Assembly (NCBI RefSeq): GCF_028863665.1
Contig: NZ_JARBFX010000004.1
Span: 372,001-436,000, forward strand
Direction: 5' to 3'
DNA: 64,000 nt
Source: Aquabacter sediminis
GTDB lineage: Bacteria > Pseudomonadota > Alphaproteobacteria > Rhizobiales > Xanthobacteraceae
Below the pieces are notes generated by a model. That model was not told the DNA's origin. It ran no database searches and worked only from the letters and a program-made list of their open reading frames with translations. A program made the position numbers and the translations under genes. How positions within the stretch are numbered: position 1 is the first letter of the stretch; each line of letters opens with the position of its first letter. Below are positions 36,428 through 48,978 of the stretch, piece after piece.

Positions 36428-37778
36428 CGGTCTCTCCGCGATCACGGAACGGGTTCAGGGATTGAGGGGTCGGCTCGTGCCGGGTGGCCTGGAAGATGTT
36501 GGACACCTCAAAGATGAGGTTCCGCGTGCCTTCATGGCCGATGGTCAGCCGGTGCTGGCTGCCCAGCCGGTCGAAGATGGGAAAGCCGGCTCGCATGAGC
36601 GGTATGCCCAGCCGCTCGGACGCCTGCCGGCCATGGCTGTGCGTGACGAGGAGGTCGCAGCCCCCTGCACGGTCTTCCAGGTCCTGCAGGTCGCCCACCA
36701 GCACTTCGGCCGCCGGCACCTTGCGCAGGATGGGATTGGCACCCGTGGTGGTGACCGCCACCTCCACCGTGGCGCCGAGACCGACGAAGAAGGTCGAGAG
36801 GGCGAACAGCAGGTCCGGCTCGGCGGCGATGGCGATCTTCTGGCCACCGAAATGGAAGTGCCCGTCCAGCAAAGCATCCTGGAGCTGGCTGCGCTGGCGC
36901 CGGAGCTTGGCGGGCACAGGCCGGCCGGAGAGCTGGGCGAGCAGGCTTACGAAGCGATCGGCCGGCTTCAGCCCCGTCAAGGTCTCGAACATCGTGAAGG
37001 GCACGCCCGCCCGTTCCTCGATGGCCGCCGCCGCGCCGCGCACATGCTCGGCCAGCACGATGGTGTGCACGGAGCGGCCCATGGCGCGGATATCCGGCAC
37101 CAGCGTGCCGCCATAGGCGGTGGGCACCCAGCGGTCGGGCACCGTGCCGTCCAGCGACCCGGAAATGTCCGGCAGAATGATGGGATCGAGTCCGAAAGCC
37201 TCCACCGTCTCGCGGATATATTCGAGGTCTGCGACCGTGTGGTGCCAGCCGGGCAGGATGTTCACCTGGTTGAGGCTCACCACCCGGTCCGCATTGTGTG
37301 GCACCAGGGCCTCCACCATGGACAGGACGGCCTTGGACCAGCCTTCCTCCATGGCGCCCTCGAAGTCCGGCGTCTGGGCGAGCACCACCTCGGTGCCCTG
37401 CAGCGCCTCCGCGTTGCGGGCGCGGATGAGCTTGAGGTCGCTGGCGAAATCCTCGCCGCGCGTCTCCACCAAGGCGGTGGTGCAAACCCCAATGAGGCTC
37501 GGCTTGGTGCGGGTCTTCAGGTTGAGGATGGCCTCTTCCAGATGATCCGCACCACCCAGCACGGTTGCGACCTCGTCCATGGCGGTGGTCTGGAGCGGGA
37601 TGGTCTCCTTGAAGTGGCGCACCAGCAGGACGAGCGCGAAGGACGTGCACCCCTGCGAGCCGTGGAACAGCGGCATGGCGCCGTCCACGCCGAGATAGGC
37701 GAGCGCAGCGCCCAAAGGCGGGGACGACTTCAAGGGGTTGATGGCGGCGGCCTTCAGGAGGGGCGTGACGCTGGTCAT
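36396..37778 (-). CDS. nifN: Nitrogenase cofactor scaffold subunit NifN
   Basis: Protein of 460 residues, the NifK-like subunit of the NifEN scaffold on which the FeMo-cofactor precursor matures. The N-terminal part NPLKSSPPLGAALAYLGV with MPLFHGSQGCTSFALVLLV holds a P-cluster-type cysteine. The central segment VVSLNQVNILPGWHHTVADL is typical of NifN. The ATG at 37778 is supported by the adjacent nifE stop 10 bases upstream; longer frames run through nifE. It overlaps nifX at its end. Confidence 0.94.
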   Translation of the reverse strand: MTSVTPLLKAAAINPLKSSPPLGAALAYLGVDGAMPLFHGSQGCTSFALVLLVRHFKETIPLQTTAMDEVATVLGGADHLEEAILNLKTRTKPSLIGVCTTALVETRGEDFASDLKLIRARNAEALQGTEVVLAQTPDFEGAMEEGWSKAVLSMVEALVPHNADRVVSLNQVNILPGWHHTVADLEYIRETVEAFGLDPIILPDISGSLDGTVPDRWVPTAYGGTLVPDIRAMGRSVHTIVLAEHVRGAAAAIEERAGVPFTMFETLTGLKPADRFVSLLAQLSGRPVPAKLRRQRSQLQDALLDGHFHFGGQKIAIAAEPDLLFALSTFFVGLGATVEVAVTTTGANPILRKVPAAEVLVGDLQDLEDRAGGCDLLVTHSHGRQASERLGIPLMRAGFPIFDRLGSQHRLTIGHEGTRNLIFEVSNIFQATRHEPTPQSLNPFRDRGETDDSHAQTAAR

Positions 37779-37788
37779 GGCGGCGCCC

Positions 37789-39303
37789 TCAGCATTCGGC
37801 CAGGTCGTCGGCACCGGCGCCGGCGAACTTCTTGCGGGTGTGTGCGAGAAAATGGGGATCCTCCCCGCCGCCTTCGCCCAGCCCCTCGCCCACGGGACCT
37901 CCAGGGCCGGACAAGAGGTTGCCCTGCGCATCCCAGGGGGCGGGCTCGCGCACCTCGGCCCACATGGGATTGGAAATGGCGATGTCGATGCGCTTCACCA
38001 GCTCCACCATGCCGTCATAGCCCGCATAGGGGAAATGGCGTTCCTGGTTGATGTCGAGCCAGGGCATCTTGGCTTTCAGCGCAATGAACTGGGTGCGCCC
38101 GCCGGAGAGCATGATGTCCGCCTTGTTGGACGCGAGCATCGCGTAGAGATCACGCGGCGCCATGCTGTCGAACATATGGTTTTCGTCTTTGAGGAGCTGC
38201 TTGATGCGCTCCTTATCCTCCAGCGTGGACTTCTTCACGGAGGTTCCGACAATCTCGATACCGATTTCCATCAGCGCGGCCACCACCGACCAGGACTTCA
38301 CGCCACCCGTATTGAGCAGCACCCGCTTACCTTGGAGGCGGGGGCGAAATGCCTCCAGCCGGGTCCAGGCGCGGGCCTCTTCCTCTGCAATCAGTGCCTC
38401 GGTGCGGTCCAGCAGGGCGGCATCGGCGCCGCGCTGCACCAGCAGGCGCGCGGTCTGGCGCAGCGCCTCCGAAGTGTCGGAGATGCCGTAGAACGAACCT
38501 TCGAAGAAGGGGATGCCCCAGCGCTCTTCCATCTTGCGGGCGAGATTGATGAGCGCGGTGGAGCACTCCATCATGGTGGCCCGCGCGGTGTGGGCGGCGG
38601 CCACTTCGTGATAGCGCGCATCGCCCGGAATGCAGGCGCGGATGCGGATGCCGAGCTTCTCGAACAGCGGCTTCACCGCCCAGAACTCGCCGGAAAGATT
38701 GAATTCGCCGAGAATATTGATGTCGAGGGGGCCGGCATCGTCCGGCTCTAAAGTGCCGATCACATGATCGAGCAGGGCCTCGCCGGCGAGCTTGTTGCCG
38801 AGGTTTTTCGAGCCCACGAAGCCCGGCGCGTTCACCGGCACAACGGGCAGCCCATATTTCGCAGACGCCGCCTTGCACACCGCCTCGATGTCGTCGCCGA
38901 TCAGCGCCGTCACGCAGGTGGAATAGACGAAGATGGCAGGGGGATTGAAGCGTTGCGCGATCTCGCGCACGGCCTTGTAGAGCTTCTTCTCGCCATTGCC
39001 CATCACCACGTCGAGCTCGGTGAGGTCGGTGGTGAAGGAGCGCCGCCACAGATCGGAGCCCGAGGAGCCGGCGCCGCGATTGTCCCAGCTGTTGCCCTCG
39101 CAGGCGAGCGGAGCATGGATAAGATGCGCCACATCCGTGATGGGCTGGAGCACGATCTTCGCGCCATCGAAGGCGCAACCGCCCGCGGCCGCGCCGGGCG
39201 TCAAGGGTTTCGAGCAACCCTTCTTGCGCTCTTTCGCGCCCTTGGCCTGGTTCTTGTCGCAACCTGGCTCGTTGAAGACGTCGGCGATCTTGTCCTTGAG
39301 CAT
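37789..39303 (-). CDS. nifE: Nitrogenase cofactor scaffold subunit NifE
   Basis: Protein of 504 residues, the NifD-like subunit of NifEN. N-terminal cysteines occur in FNEPGCDK and the GGCAFDGAKIVLQPITDVAH segment, followed by HAPLACEGNSWDNRGAGSSG. The C-terminal half shows PWLDINQERHFPYAGYDGMV. Two ATGs exist 6 bases apart; GGAGG lies 8 bases before 39303 but only 2 before 39309, which decides the shorter form. It follows nifK after a 148-base gap that contains two hairpins. Confidence 0.94.
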   Translation of the reverse strand: MLKDKIADVFNEPGCDKNQAKGAKERKKGCSKPLTPGAAAGGCAFDGAKIVLQPITDVAHLIHAPLACEGNSWDNRGAGSSGSDLWRRSFTTDLTELDVVMGNGEKKLYKAVREIAQRFNPPAIFVYSTCVTALIGDDIEAVCKAASAKYGLPVVPVNAPGFVGSKNLGNKLAGEALLDHVIGTLEPDDAGPLDINILGEFNLSGEFWAVKPLFEKLGIRIRACIPGDARYHEVAAAHTARATMMECSTALINLARKMEERWGIPFFEGSFYGISDTSEALRQTARLLVQRGADAALLDRTEALIAEEEARAWTRLEAFRPRLQGKRVLLNTGGVKSWSVVAALMEIGIEIVGTSVKKSTLEDKERIKQLLKDENHMFDSMAPRDLYAMLASNKADIMLSGGRTQFIALKAKMPWLDINQERHFPYAGYDGMVELVKRIDIAISNPMWAEVREPAPWDAQGNLLSGPGGPVGEGLGEGGGEDPHFLAHTRKKFAGAGADDLAEC

Positions 39304-39341
39304 GGCCATGCCCTCCGGCGCGATCCTGATGACTTGAAAGA

Positions 39342-39368
39342 CGCTCCCGGACCTTATGTCCGGGAGCG
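39342..39368 (-). repeat. Stable hairpin between nifK and nifE
   Basis: CGCTCCCGGAC and GTCCGGGAGCG form a perfect 11-base stem around CTTAT. On the transcribed strand it is followed by TCTTTC, too weak for a full terminator. It is likely to stabilise the 3' end of a processed nifHDK message or cause partial termination before nifEN. Confidence 0.6.
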
Positions 39369-39427
39369 CAAGGAACGTCGCCGCGAGCGATGGGGGGCAG
39401 AATTTGTGCGGCGACGGGTCTCGTGCG

Positions 39428-39447
39428 GAGGCGGGCGGAGCCGCCTC
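39428..39447 (-). repeat. Hairpin directly after nifK
   Basis: Arms GAGGCGG and CCGCCTC form a 7-base stem 4 bases past the nifK stop. There is no T tract. It is the first of two hairpins in the nifK-nifE gap. Confidence 0.5.
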
Positions 39448-39451
39448 GGAT

Positions 39452-40990
39452 TCAACGGGTCAGGTCGAACGAATAGTCGGTCTTCGCCGGCGTGATCGTC
39501 TCCTGGTCCAGCGTATCGAAGATCTTGTCGAGGATCGTGGTCAGCAGGCGCAGGCCACCCTGGTAACCCATCACCGGGAAACGGTGATGATGATGCCGGT
39601 CGAAGATCGGGAAGGCCGTGCGGATGAGTGGGGTCTTGGTGTCGCGCTCCAGATACTTGGCGTATGAATTGCCAAGGATGAAGTCGACCGGCTCGGTGAA
39701 GAGCAGCGACCGAAGGTGCCACAGATCCTTGCCGGCCCACACCTGGCCCGCCGCACCGAAGGGCGAGGAGGCAAGAAGCTCCTTCATCTCTTCTTCCCAC
39801 TGCTTGGTGCCATTGGTGGCCAGGCAGTGGATCGGCTCGCCGCCGGTCTCCAGGATAAAGCGGGTGAGGCCATAGACCACATCCGGATCGCCGAAGATCG
39901 CGTATTTCTTGCCGTGCAGCCAGGACTGGCTGTCGGCCATGGCGTCGATGAGGCGGCCGCGCTCCAGGGTGAGGGCCTGCGGGACGTCCTTGCCGGTCAG
40001 CTCGGAAATCTTGAACAACAGCTCATCCGTGCCGCGAACACCGAGCGGATAGTGGAAGTTGACGACCTCCTGGCCCTTGGTGGCGACATAGTCGAGCGTC
40101 TTGCGGGTGCAGTATTTCTGCAGCGAGAGCGTCGCCTTGGCATTCAGGGCATCGGCGGTGTCCTCCAGCGTGGTGCCGCCGGAATACATGCGGAACTCGC
40201 CATCGGAGGGCGTGTCATAGGTGTCGGAAGCGTCCTGGAGCAGCGTATAGTCGACGCCCATCAGGTCGAGCATGCGCTTCAGCTCGCGGTTGTTGCCGAC
40301 GCAGAAGCCGTCGAAGCCGGGGATGATGGTGACCTTCTCACCGGCGACCCGCTCCTTATCCTTCCAGAAATGCTCAAGGATACCCTTGATCATGTTGTCG
40401 TAGCCGTCCACATGGCTGCCGACGAAGGCAGGCGTGTGGGCGTGGGGCACGTCGAAGTCTTGCGGAACCGAGCCCTTGTTCTTGGCATTGGTGATGAATG
40501 ACTGAAGGTCGTCACCGATCACTTCCGCCATGCAGGTGGTGGACACCGCGATCATCTTCGGCTCGTACAGCGAATAGGTGTTCGCTAGGCCATCGATCAT
40601 GTTGTTGAGGCCACCGAAGACCGCCGCGTCCTCCGTCATGGAGGAGGAGACCGCGGAGGCCGGCTCCTTGAAGTGACGGGACAAATGCGAGCGGTAATAC
40701 GCGACGCAGCCCTGGGAGCCATGGACGAAGCTCATGGTCTTTTCGAATCCGGCGGAGGCAAACACCGCGCCGAGCGGCTGACAGGCCTTGGCGGGGTTCA
40801 CGACCAGGGCTTCGCGAGCAAGGTTTTTCTCGCGATACTCCCAAGTCTTGGCATATTCGCGTTGCGCATCCACGGATTCATTGGAAGCGGGGCATTCGAA
40901 TTCTTCCCGCTTGCGCGCGAACATTTCCTGATATTCGGGCTCGCGGAACAGCGGGGCGTGGTCGAGCACGCGGTCGGCTGATTGCGGCAT
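39452..40990 (-). CDS. nifK: Nitrogenase MoFe protein beta chain
   Basis: Protein of 512 residues, beta subunit of the MoFe protein, contributing P-cluster ligands. Conserved landmarks are [19 protein letters not shown] and [20 protein letters not shown] with P-cluster cysteines, [13 protein letters not shown], and [19 protein letters not shown]. The C terminus ends FDLTR. The ATG at 40990 gives the classical start [20 protein letters not shown]. It follows nifD after 194 bases and precedes nifE. Confidence 0.96.
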   Translation of the reverse strand: MPQSADRVLDHAPLFREPEYQEMFARKREEFECPASNESVDAQREYAKTWEYREKNLAREALVVNPAKACQPLGAVFASAGFEKTMSFVHGSQGCVAYYRSHLSRHFKEPASAVSSSMTEDAAVFGGLNNMIDGLANTYSLYEPKMIAVSTTCMAEVIGDDLQSFITNAKNKGSVPQDFDVPHAHTPAFVGSHVDGYDNMIKGILEHFWKDKERVAGEKVTIIPGFDGFCVGNNRELKRMLDLMGVDYTLLQDASDTYDTPSDGEFRMYSGGTTLEDTADALNAKATLSLQKYCTRKTLDYVATKGQEVVNFHYPLGVRGTDELLFKISELTGKDVPQALTLERGRLIDAMADSQSWLHGKKYAIFGDPDVVYGLTRFILETGGEPIHCLATNGTKQWEEEMKELLASSPFGAAGQVWAGKDLWHLRSLLFTEPVDFILGNSYAKYLERDTKTPLIRTAFPIFDRHHHHRFPVMGYQGGLRLLTTILDKIFDTLDQETITPAKTDYSFDLTR

Positions 40991-41151
40991 GGTCAACTCC
41001 TGTCCTGTTCGGCGTGGCCGCGCCATACGGCGGCACACGGCTCGGGATTAGGACGGTCTCCCCGCAAGGGGCGGCCGGGTTCGGCTCAGGCAAGGTCCGC
41101 CCATTCGCGCCCAAGGGCACGCTGGCGATCCTTGTGGATCAAAGGGTTAGA

Positions 41152-41176
41152 TCCGGCCCGCCCGAGGCGGGCCGGA
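41152..41176 (-). repeat. Stable hairpin directly after nifD
   Basis: TCCGGCCCGCC and GGCGGGCCGGA form a perfect 11-base stem around CGA, 8 bases past the nifD stop. No T tract follows on the transcribed strand, so transcription can continue into nifK. It fits an mRNA-stabilising or processing element. Confidence 0.6.
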
Positions 41177-41184
41177 GGGGGATG

Positions 41185-42705
41185 TCACTCCGCTGCCTGG
41201 AGCAGCGGGGCGGCATCCTTCTTCTTCCAGGGCGGATCGAACAGGCCCCAGACCGGATTGTTGATGGCCAGGTCCATGTCGCGGGCGAAGATGGCGAAGC
41301 CGTCATAGCCGTGATAGGGGCCGGAATAGTCCCAGGAATGCATCTGGCGGAAGGGAATTCCCATCTTCTGCACCGGATACTTTTCTTTGATGCCGGAGCC
41401 CACCAGATCCGGGCGGATCTTCTCGATGAACTTCTCCAGCTCGTAGCCGGTGACGTCATCATAGATGAGCGTGCCGTCTTTTACGTAATGACCGGTGCGC
41501 TGGTAGTCGTCGTTATGGGCGAATTCATAGCCCGTCCCGGCGATTTCCATGCCCAGGTCCTCATAGGCGGTGATGACGTGGCGGGGGCGCAGGCCACCCA
41601 CGTACAGCATCACTTTCTTGCCTTCGAGGCGTGGCCGGTATTTGGCGATGACCGCATCGACCAGGGGCTGGTACTTGGCGATCACGGCTTCGGCCTTTTC
41701 CTCGATCTCCGGCCCGTAATGCTTAGCAATCTTGCGCAGCGAGGCGGCGATCTGGGAGGGGCCGAAGAAATTGTATTCCATCCACGGGATCGAATACTTC
41801 TCTTCCATGTAGCGACAAATATAGTTCATCGACCGATAGCAATGGATGAGGTTGAGCTTGGCCTTGGGGGCCCGCTCGATCTCGGCCAACGTTGCATCGC
41901 CGGACCAGTTTCCAACGATCCGCAGGCCCATTTCTTCCAGCAGAATGCGAGACGCCCAGGCGTCGCCGCCGATATTGTAGTCGCCGATGACGTTGACGTC
42001 ATAGGGCGAGGTCTCGAATTCCAGCGTTCCGTCCTGCTTCTCGAACACCCAGTCCCGGATGGCATCGTTTGCGATGTGATGGCCGAGCGACTGAGAAACG
42101 CCACGGAATCCTTCGCACCGGACAGGCACGATGGTCTTGCCGATTTCCTTGTTCTTCTTCTTCGCCACGGCCTCGATATCATCGCCGATCAGACCGATGG
42201 GGCATTCCGACTGGATGGTGACGCCGTGATTCAGTGGGAACAGGGCCTCGATCTCGGTGATGACCTTGTCGAGCTTCTTGTCGCCGCCGAAAACGATGTC
42301 CTTCTCCTGGAAGTCGGACGTGAACTGCATGGTCACGAAGGTGTCGATGCCCGTCGTGCCGATATAATAGTTGCGGCGCTGGGACCAGGAGTACTGTCCG
42401 CAGCCAACAGGGCCATGGGAAATGTGGACCATGTCCTTGATGGGACCCCACACCACGCCCTTCGATCCAGCATAGGCGCATCCGCGGATCGTCATCACGC
42501 CGGGGATGGACTTGATGTTGGACTTCACATCACATTCGGTGAGGAGCTTCTCCTCGCCTTCGGCTGTCTCTTCGACTTCATCCACGCCCTTGGCGACAGA
42601 CAAATGCTTGCGCCGGCGCTTGGCAAATTTGTCGGGATAGGCGGACAGCACGTCCTCGATGATCTTCTCGTGGAGCGCGCCGTCGTTTTCATAATCGAGG
42701 CTCAT
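41185..42705 (-). CDS. nifD: Nitrogenase MoFe protein alpha chain
   Basis: Protein of 506 residues, alpha subunit carrying FeMo-co. Key residues are visible: [15 protein letters not shown] (P-cluster cysteine and the substrate-gating valine), the second P-cluster cysteine in [10 protein letters not shown], the catalytic histidine in [12 protein letters not shown], the FeMo-co cysteine in [17 protein letters not shown], and the FeMo-co histidine in [15 protein letters not shown]. All argue for an active molybdenum enzyme rather than a vanadium or iron-only one. It lies 61 bases after nifH, with a hairpin in the gap. Confidence 0.97.
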   Translation of the reverse strand: MSLDYENDGALHEKIIEDVLSAYPDKFAKRRRKHLSVAKGVDEVEETAEGEEKLLTECDVKSNIKSIPGVMTIRGCAYAGSKGVVWGPIKDMVHISHGPVGCGQYSWSQRRNYYIGTTGIDTFVTMQFTSDFQEKDIVFGGDKKLDKVITEIEALFPLNHGVTIQSECPIGLIGDDIEAVAKKKNKEIGKTIVPVRCEGFRGVSQSLGHHIANDAIRDWVFEKQDGTLEFETSPYDVNVIGDYNIGGDAWASRILLEEMGLRIVGNWSGDATLAEIERAPKAKLNLIHCYRSMNYICRYMEEKYSIPWMEYNFFGPSQIAASLRKIAKHYGPEIEEKAEAVIAKYQPLVDAVIAKYRPRLEGKKVMLYVGGLRPRHVITAYEDLGMEIAGTGYEFAHNDDYQRTGHYVKDGTLIYDDVTGYELEKFIEKIRPDLVGSGIKEKYPVQKMGIPFRQMHSWDYSGPYHGYDGFAIFARDMDLAINNPVWGLFDPPWKKKDAAPLLQAAE

Positions 42706-42735
42706 GGCAGTCGACCTCTCAAAGTGAGCGGCGGG

Positions 42736-42760
42736 GCGGCCCGGCGGGGTGCCGGGCCGC
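42736..42760 (-). repeat. Stable hairpin between nifH and nifD
   Basis: GCGGCCCGGC and GCCGGGCCGC form a perfect 10-base stem around GGGGT, 6 bases past the nifH stop. No T tract follows. It could protect an upstream nifH fragment from 3' decay and so raise NifH over NifDK. Confidence 0.6.
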
Positions 42761-42766
42761 GTTGGG

Positions 42767-43999
<1,233 letters not shown>

Positions 44000-44050
44000 T
44001 TAGGAGGCCTTTTCAGCGCACGGAACAAGCCAATTCAAGGCTTCCGGCTC

Positions 44051-44066
44051 TGGTGTCGAACTTGCA
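44051..44066 (+). promoter_or_regulatory. Sigma54 promoter of the unknown nif gene
   Basis: TGGTGTCGAACTTGCA has GG and GC exactly 10 bases apart and a perfect TTGCA -12 part; the CAC after GG is changed to TGT. A start near 44077 would leave a 26-base leader before the ATG at 44103. Confidence 0.65.
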
Positions 44067-44102
44067 CCGGCTCCGCCGGCTTTACTTGAGAAGGACTTTG
44101 CC

Positions 44103-44693
44103 ATGACGCTCATCGATCAGACCGCCTTCGCCCGCCTCGAGAGCGAGGGGCGGCTCCTCAATCCCGTGCTGAAGGGGCCGACCCACAAGCCGGGCCGGTT
44201 CGGCTTCCGGGGCGAGCTGGCGCTCAAGTTCACCCCCACGGTGGCGGGCGAGAAGCGGCCGCCGGAACTGGCGGTGGACCAGGTGCTCTCGGTGAGCCGG
44301 GAGGGGGAGGCGACCATCTCCTTCTTCGCCGCCTATCTGCTGTCCTTCGAATATCTGAGCATCCTGGCGGACGTGCTGGGCGATACGCTTTCGCCGGAAG
44401 GGAAATATTTCCTCTTCTGCAACAACATCCCGCTCGACAAGAAGTTCAAGGTGACGCTCGCCGGGGCCACCTTCCTTGTGGTGCCCATCGACGAGGCGAC
44501 GGTCTACAACGAATTGCTGGAGCTCCTGAAGATCGAGAAGAACGACCTGAAGAAGCTGGATACGGCCGGAAAGCAGGATTTCATCGCGGACAAGGCGGCC
44601 AAATTCTCTGCCAAATGGCCGGAGCTGACCTTTGCCGAAGGGCTCGCCCTCATGGGGCCGGTGCGCGATCCCGGCGAGAACCGGCCGGTGTGA
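44103..44693 (+). CDS. Unknown 196-residue protein, nif-controlled
   Basis: Soluble protein of 196 residues that I do not recognise. It has no signal peptide or transmembrane helix. Residues 25-120 look like an alternating strand/helix domain (ELALKFTP, SREGEATISFFAAYLLSFEY, KYFLFCNNIPLDKKFKVTLA), with a single cysteine in FLFCNN. The end (about 130-180) is charged and helical, with many lysines. The ATG has AAGGA 7 bases upstream. It faces away from nifH, with its own sigma54-type promoter and NifA site, and ends in a strong terminator at 44753-44777, so it is a monocistronic unit of the nif regulon. No function is assigned. Confidence 0.85.
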   Translation: MTLIDQTAFARLESEGRLLNPVLKGPTHKPGRFGFRGELALKFTPTVAGEKRPPELAVDQVLSVSREGEATISFFAAYLLSFEYLSILADVLGDTLSPEGKYFLFCNNIPLDKKFKVTLAGATFLVVPIDEATVYNELLELLKIEKNDLKKLDTAGKQDFIADKAAKFSAKWPELTFAEGLALMGPVRDPGENRPV

Positions 44694-44752
44694 GGCGGCC
44701 CGGCGGGCGCGGTCTGCCGCCGGGGCGGTGGTCCGCCACAGATGGGGACCGG

Positions 44753-44777
44753 GCGGGGCCTCAGGCCCCGCTTTTCT
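44753..44777 (+). terminator. Terminator of the unknown nif gene
   Basis: GCGGGGCC-TCA-GGCCCCGC followed by TTTTCTTG, 60 bases after the stop. The right arm and T tract also encode the last residues and stop of the convergent gene. Confidence 0.8.
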
Positions 44778-45270
44778 TGTCGCAGGCGCCAAGGGCAGTC
44801 AGGACGGCGGGCACGCCCTCCAGGGGCAGCTTGACCTGCTCCGGGCCGATGATCGCGGTCAGCGTCTTGCCAGTCCGCAGCGCCTTCAACTGCCCATCGC
44901 GCAGGAAAGTGCCCATGCGCGCGTCGTCCATGCGGTAGAAGACGGCCTTTGCGCCCTTTCCGTCCACCTCGACGCGGCCCTTCACCTCCTCGCCGGAGGC
45001 CGTGGAGGGCACCAGCAAGGTCCAGCCCTCGCTGCTCTTCTCCAGGGCGGCGGCCAGGCCCAGGGCGGCCGGCGGGGCGGCGGCGCAGCGCAGATATTGG
45101 CCGTCAATGCTCACCGCCACAACGGTCCAGCCGCTCACTTCGGCGAACTTGGTCTCCACGGGCGCGGGGTCGGAGGCCGGCGTCGCCTGGGGGCTGGGGA
45201 CGATGCCCGCGAACAGGCTCGCGCCGAGGAAAGCGGGCGCGAGGTGCACCGACAGAAGCGACAAGATCAT
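44761..45270 (-). CDS. Secreted protein of unknown function
   Basis: Protein of 169 residues with a probable signal peptide (about residues 1-22, LSLLSVHLAPAFLGASLFAG). The mature part has two cysteines, one in QYLRCAAAP and one in GACDKKSG, that could form a disulfide. The pattern of a GWTVVAVSIDG start, LVPSTASGEEVKGRVEVDG, and a C-terminal cysteine is faintly like the IalB (invasion-associated locus B) family; I hold that weakly. The ATG at 45270 opens the signal peptide. Its end lies inside the terminator of the convergent gene. Confidence 0.65.
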   Translation of the reverse strand: MILSLLSVHLAPAFLGASLFAGIVPSPQATPASDPAPVETKFAEVSGWTVVAVSIDGQYLRCAAAPPAALGLAAALEKSSEGWTLLVPSTASGEEVKGRVEVDGKGAKAVFYRMDDARMGTFLRDGQLKALRTGKTLTAIIGPEQVKLPLEGVPAVLTALGACDKKSGA

Positions 45271-45418
45271 GCGATCCCCCTGATGCGTCGGTCTGCGAAG
45301 GCGCCGGAAGCCCCCCTGGACGGGGCACGCAAGCCGGTCTCCTTCCCTATAAGCATGTCTGCCCTGCGCTGGCGAGATGCTTGTGGCGGGCCGGTGCTGA
45401 GCCGGCGCGAGGCGTGAC

Positions 45419-45451
45419 AAAAAGGCCGGCCCGCAGGGCGCGGACCGGCCT
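45419..45451 (-). terminator. Terminator after the DUF2126 gene
   Basis: Arms AGGCCGG and CCGGCCT (23 and 45 side) pair on the minus strand and are followed by TTTTTG, 60 bases after the stop. A second hairpin precedes it at 45482-45507. Confidence 0.7.
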
Positions 45452-45481
45452 GATGACGGGGCGATGCCCGGCGATGCGAGA

Positions 45482-45507
45482 GGGCGCGGCGGCGGGCCGC
45501 CGCGCCC
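45482..45507. repeat. GC hairpin after the DUF2126 stop
   Basis: GGGCGCGGCGGC and GCCGCCGCGCCC form a perfect 12-base stem around GG, 4 bases past the stop at 45511. No T tract; likely a 3'-end stabiliser before the terminator. Confidence 0.5.
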
Positions 45508-45510
45508 GCC

Positions 45511-48846
<3,336 letters not shown>

Positions 48847-48940
48847 GGTGTGTCACCGGCTGCGGTGGGCAAATGGCAAGCCCAAGGTTAGACAAGGGGT
48901 TAGCGGCATGAAAGCGCGTCTTTGCGGCGCGCGCTGCCGA

Positions 48941-48971
48941 AAATAAGGGCAGGACGGAGGCCGTCCTGCCC
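48941..48971 (-). terminator. Terminator of the RND efflux operon
   Basis: GGGCAGGACGG-AGG-CCGTCCTGCCC, an 11-base perfect stem, followed on the minus strand by TTATTTTC. It starts 8 bases after the stop of the RND permease gene. Confidence 0.75.
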
Positions 48972-48978
48972 TCATGTC

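Noticed and set aside
39310-39451. A separate sigma54 promoter for nifE
   Set aside because: No GG-N10-GC element with acceptable context was found in the nifK-nifE gap; the hairpins explain the gap better.
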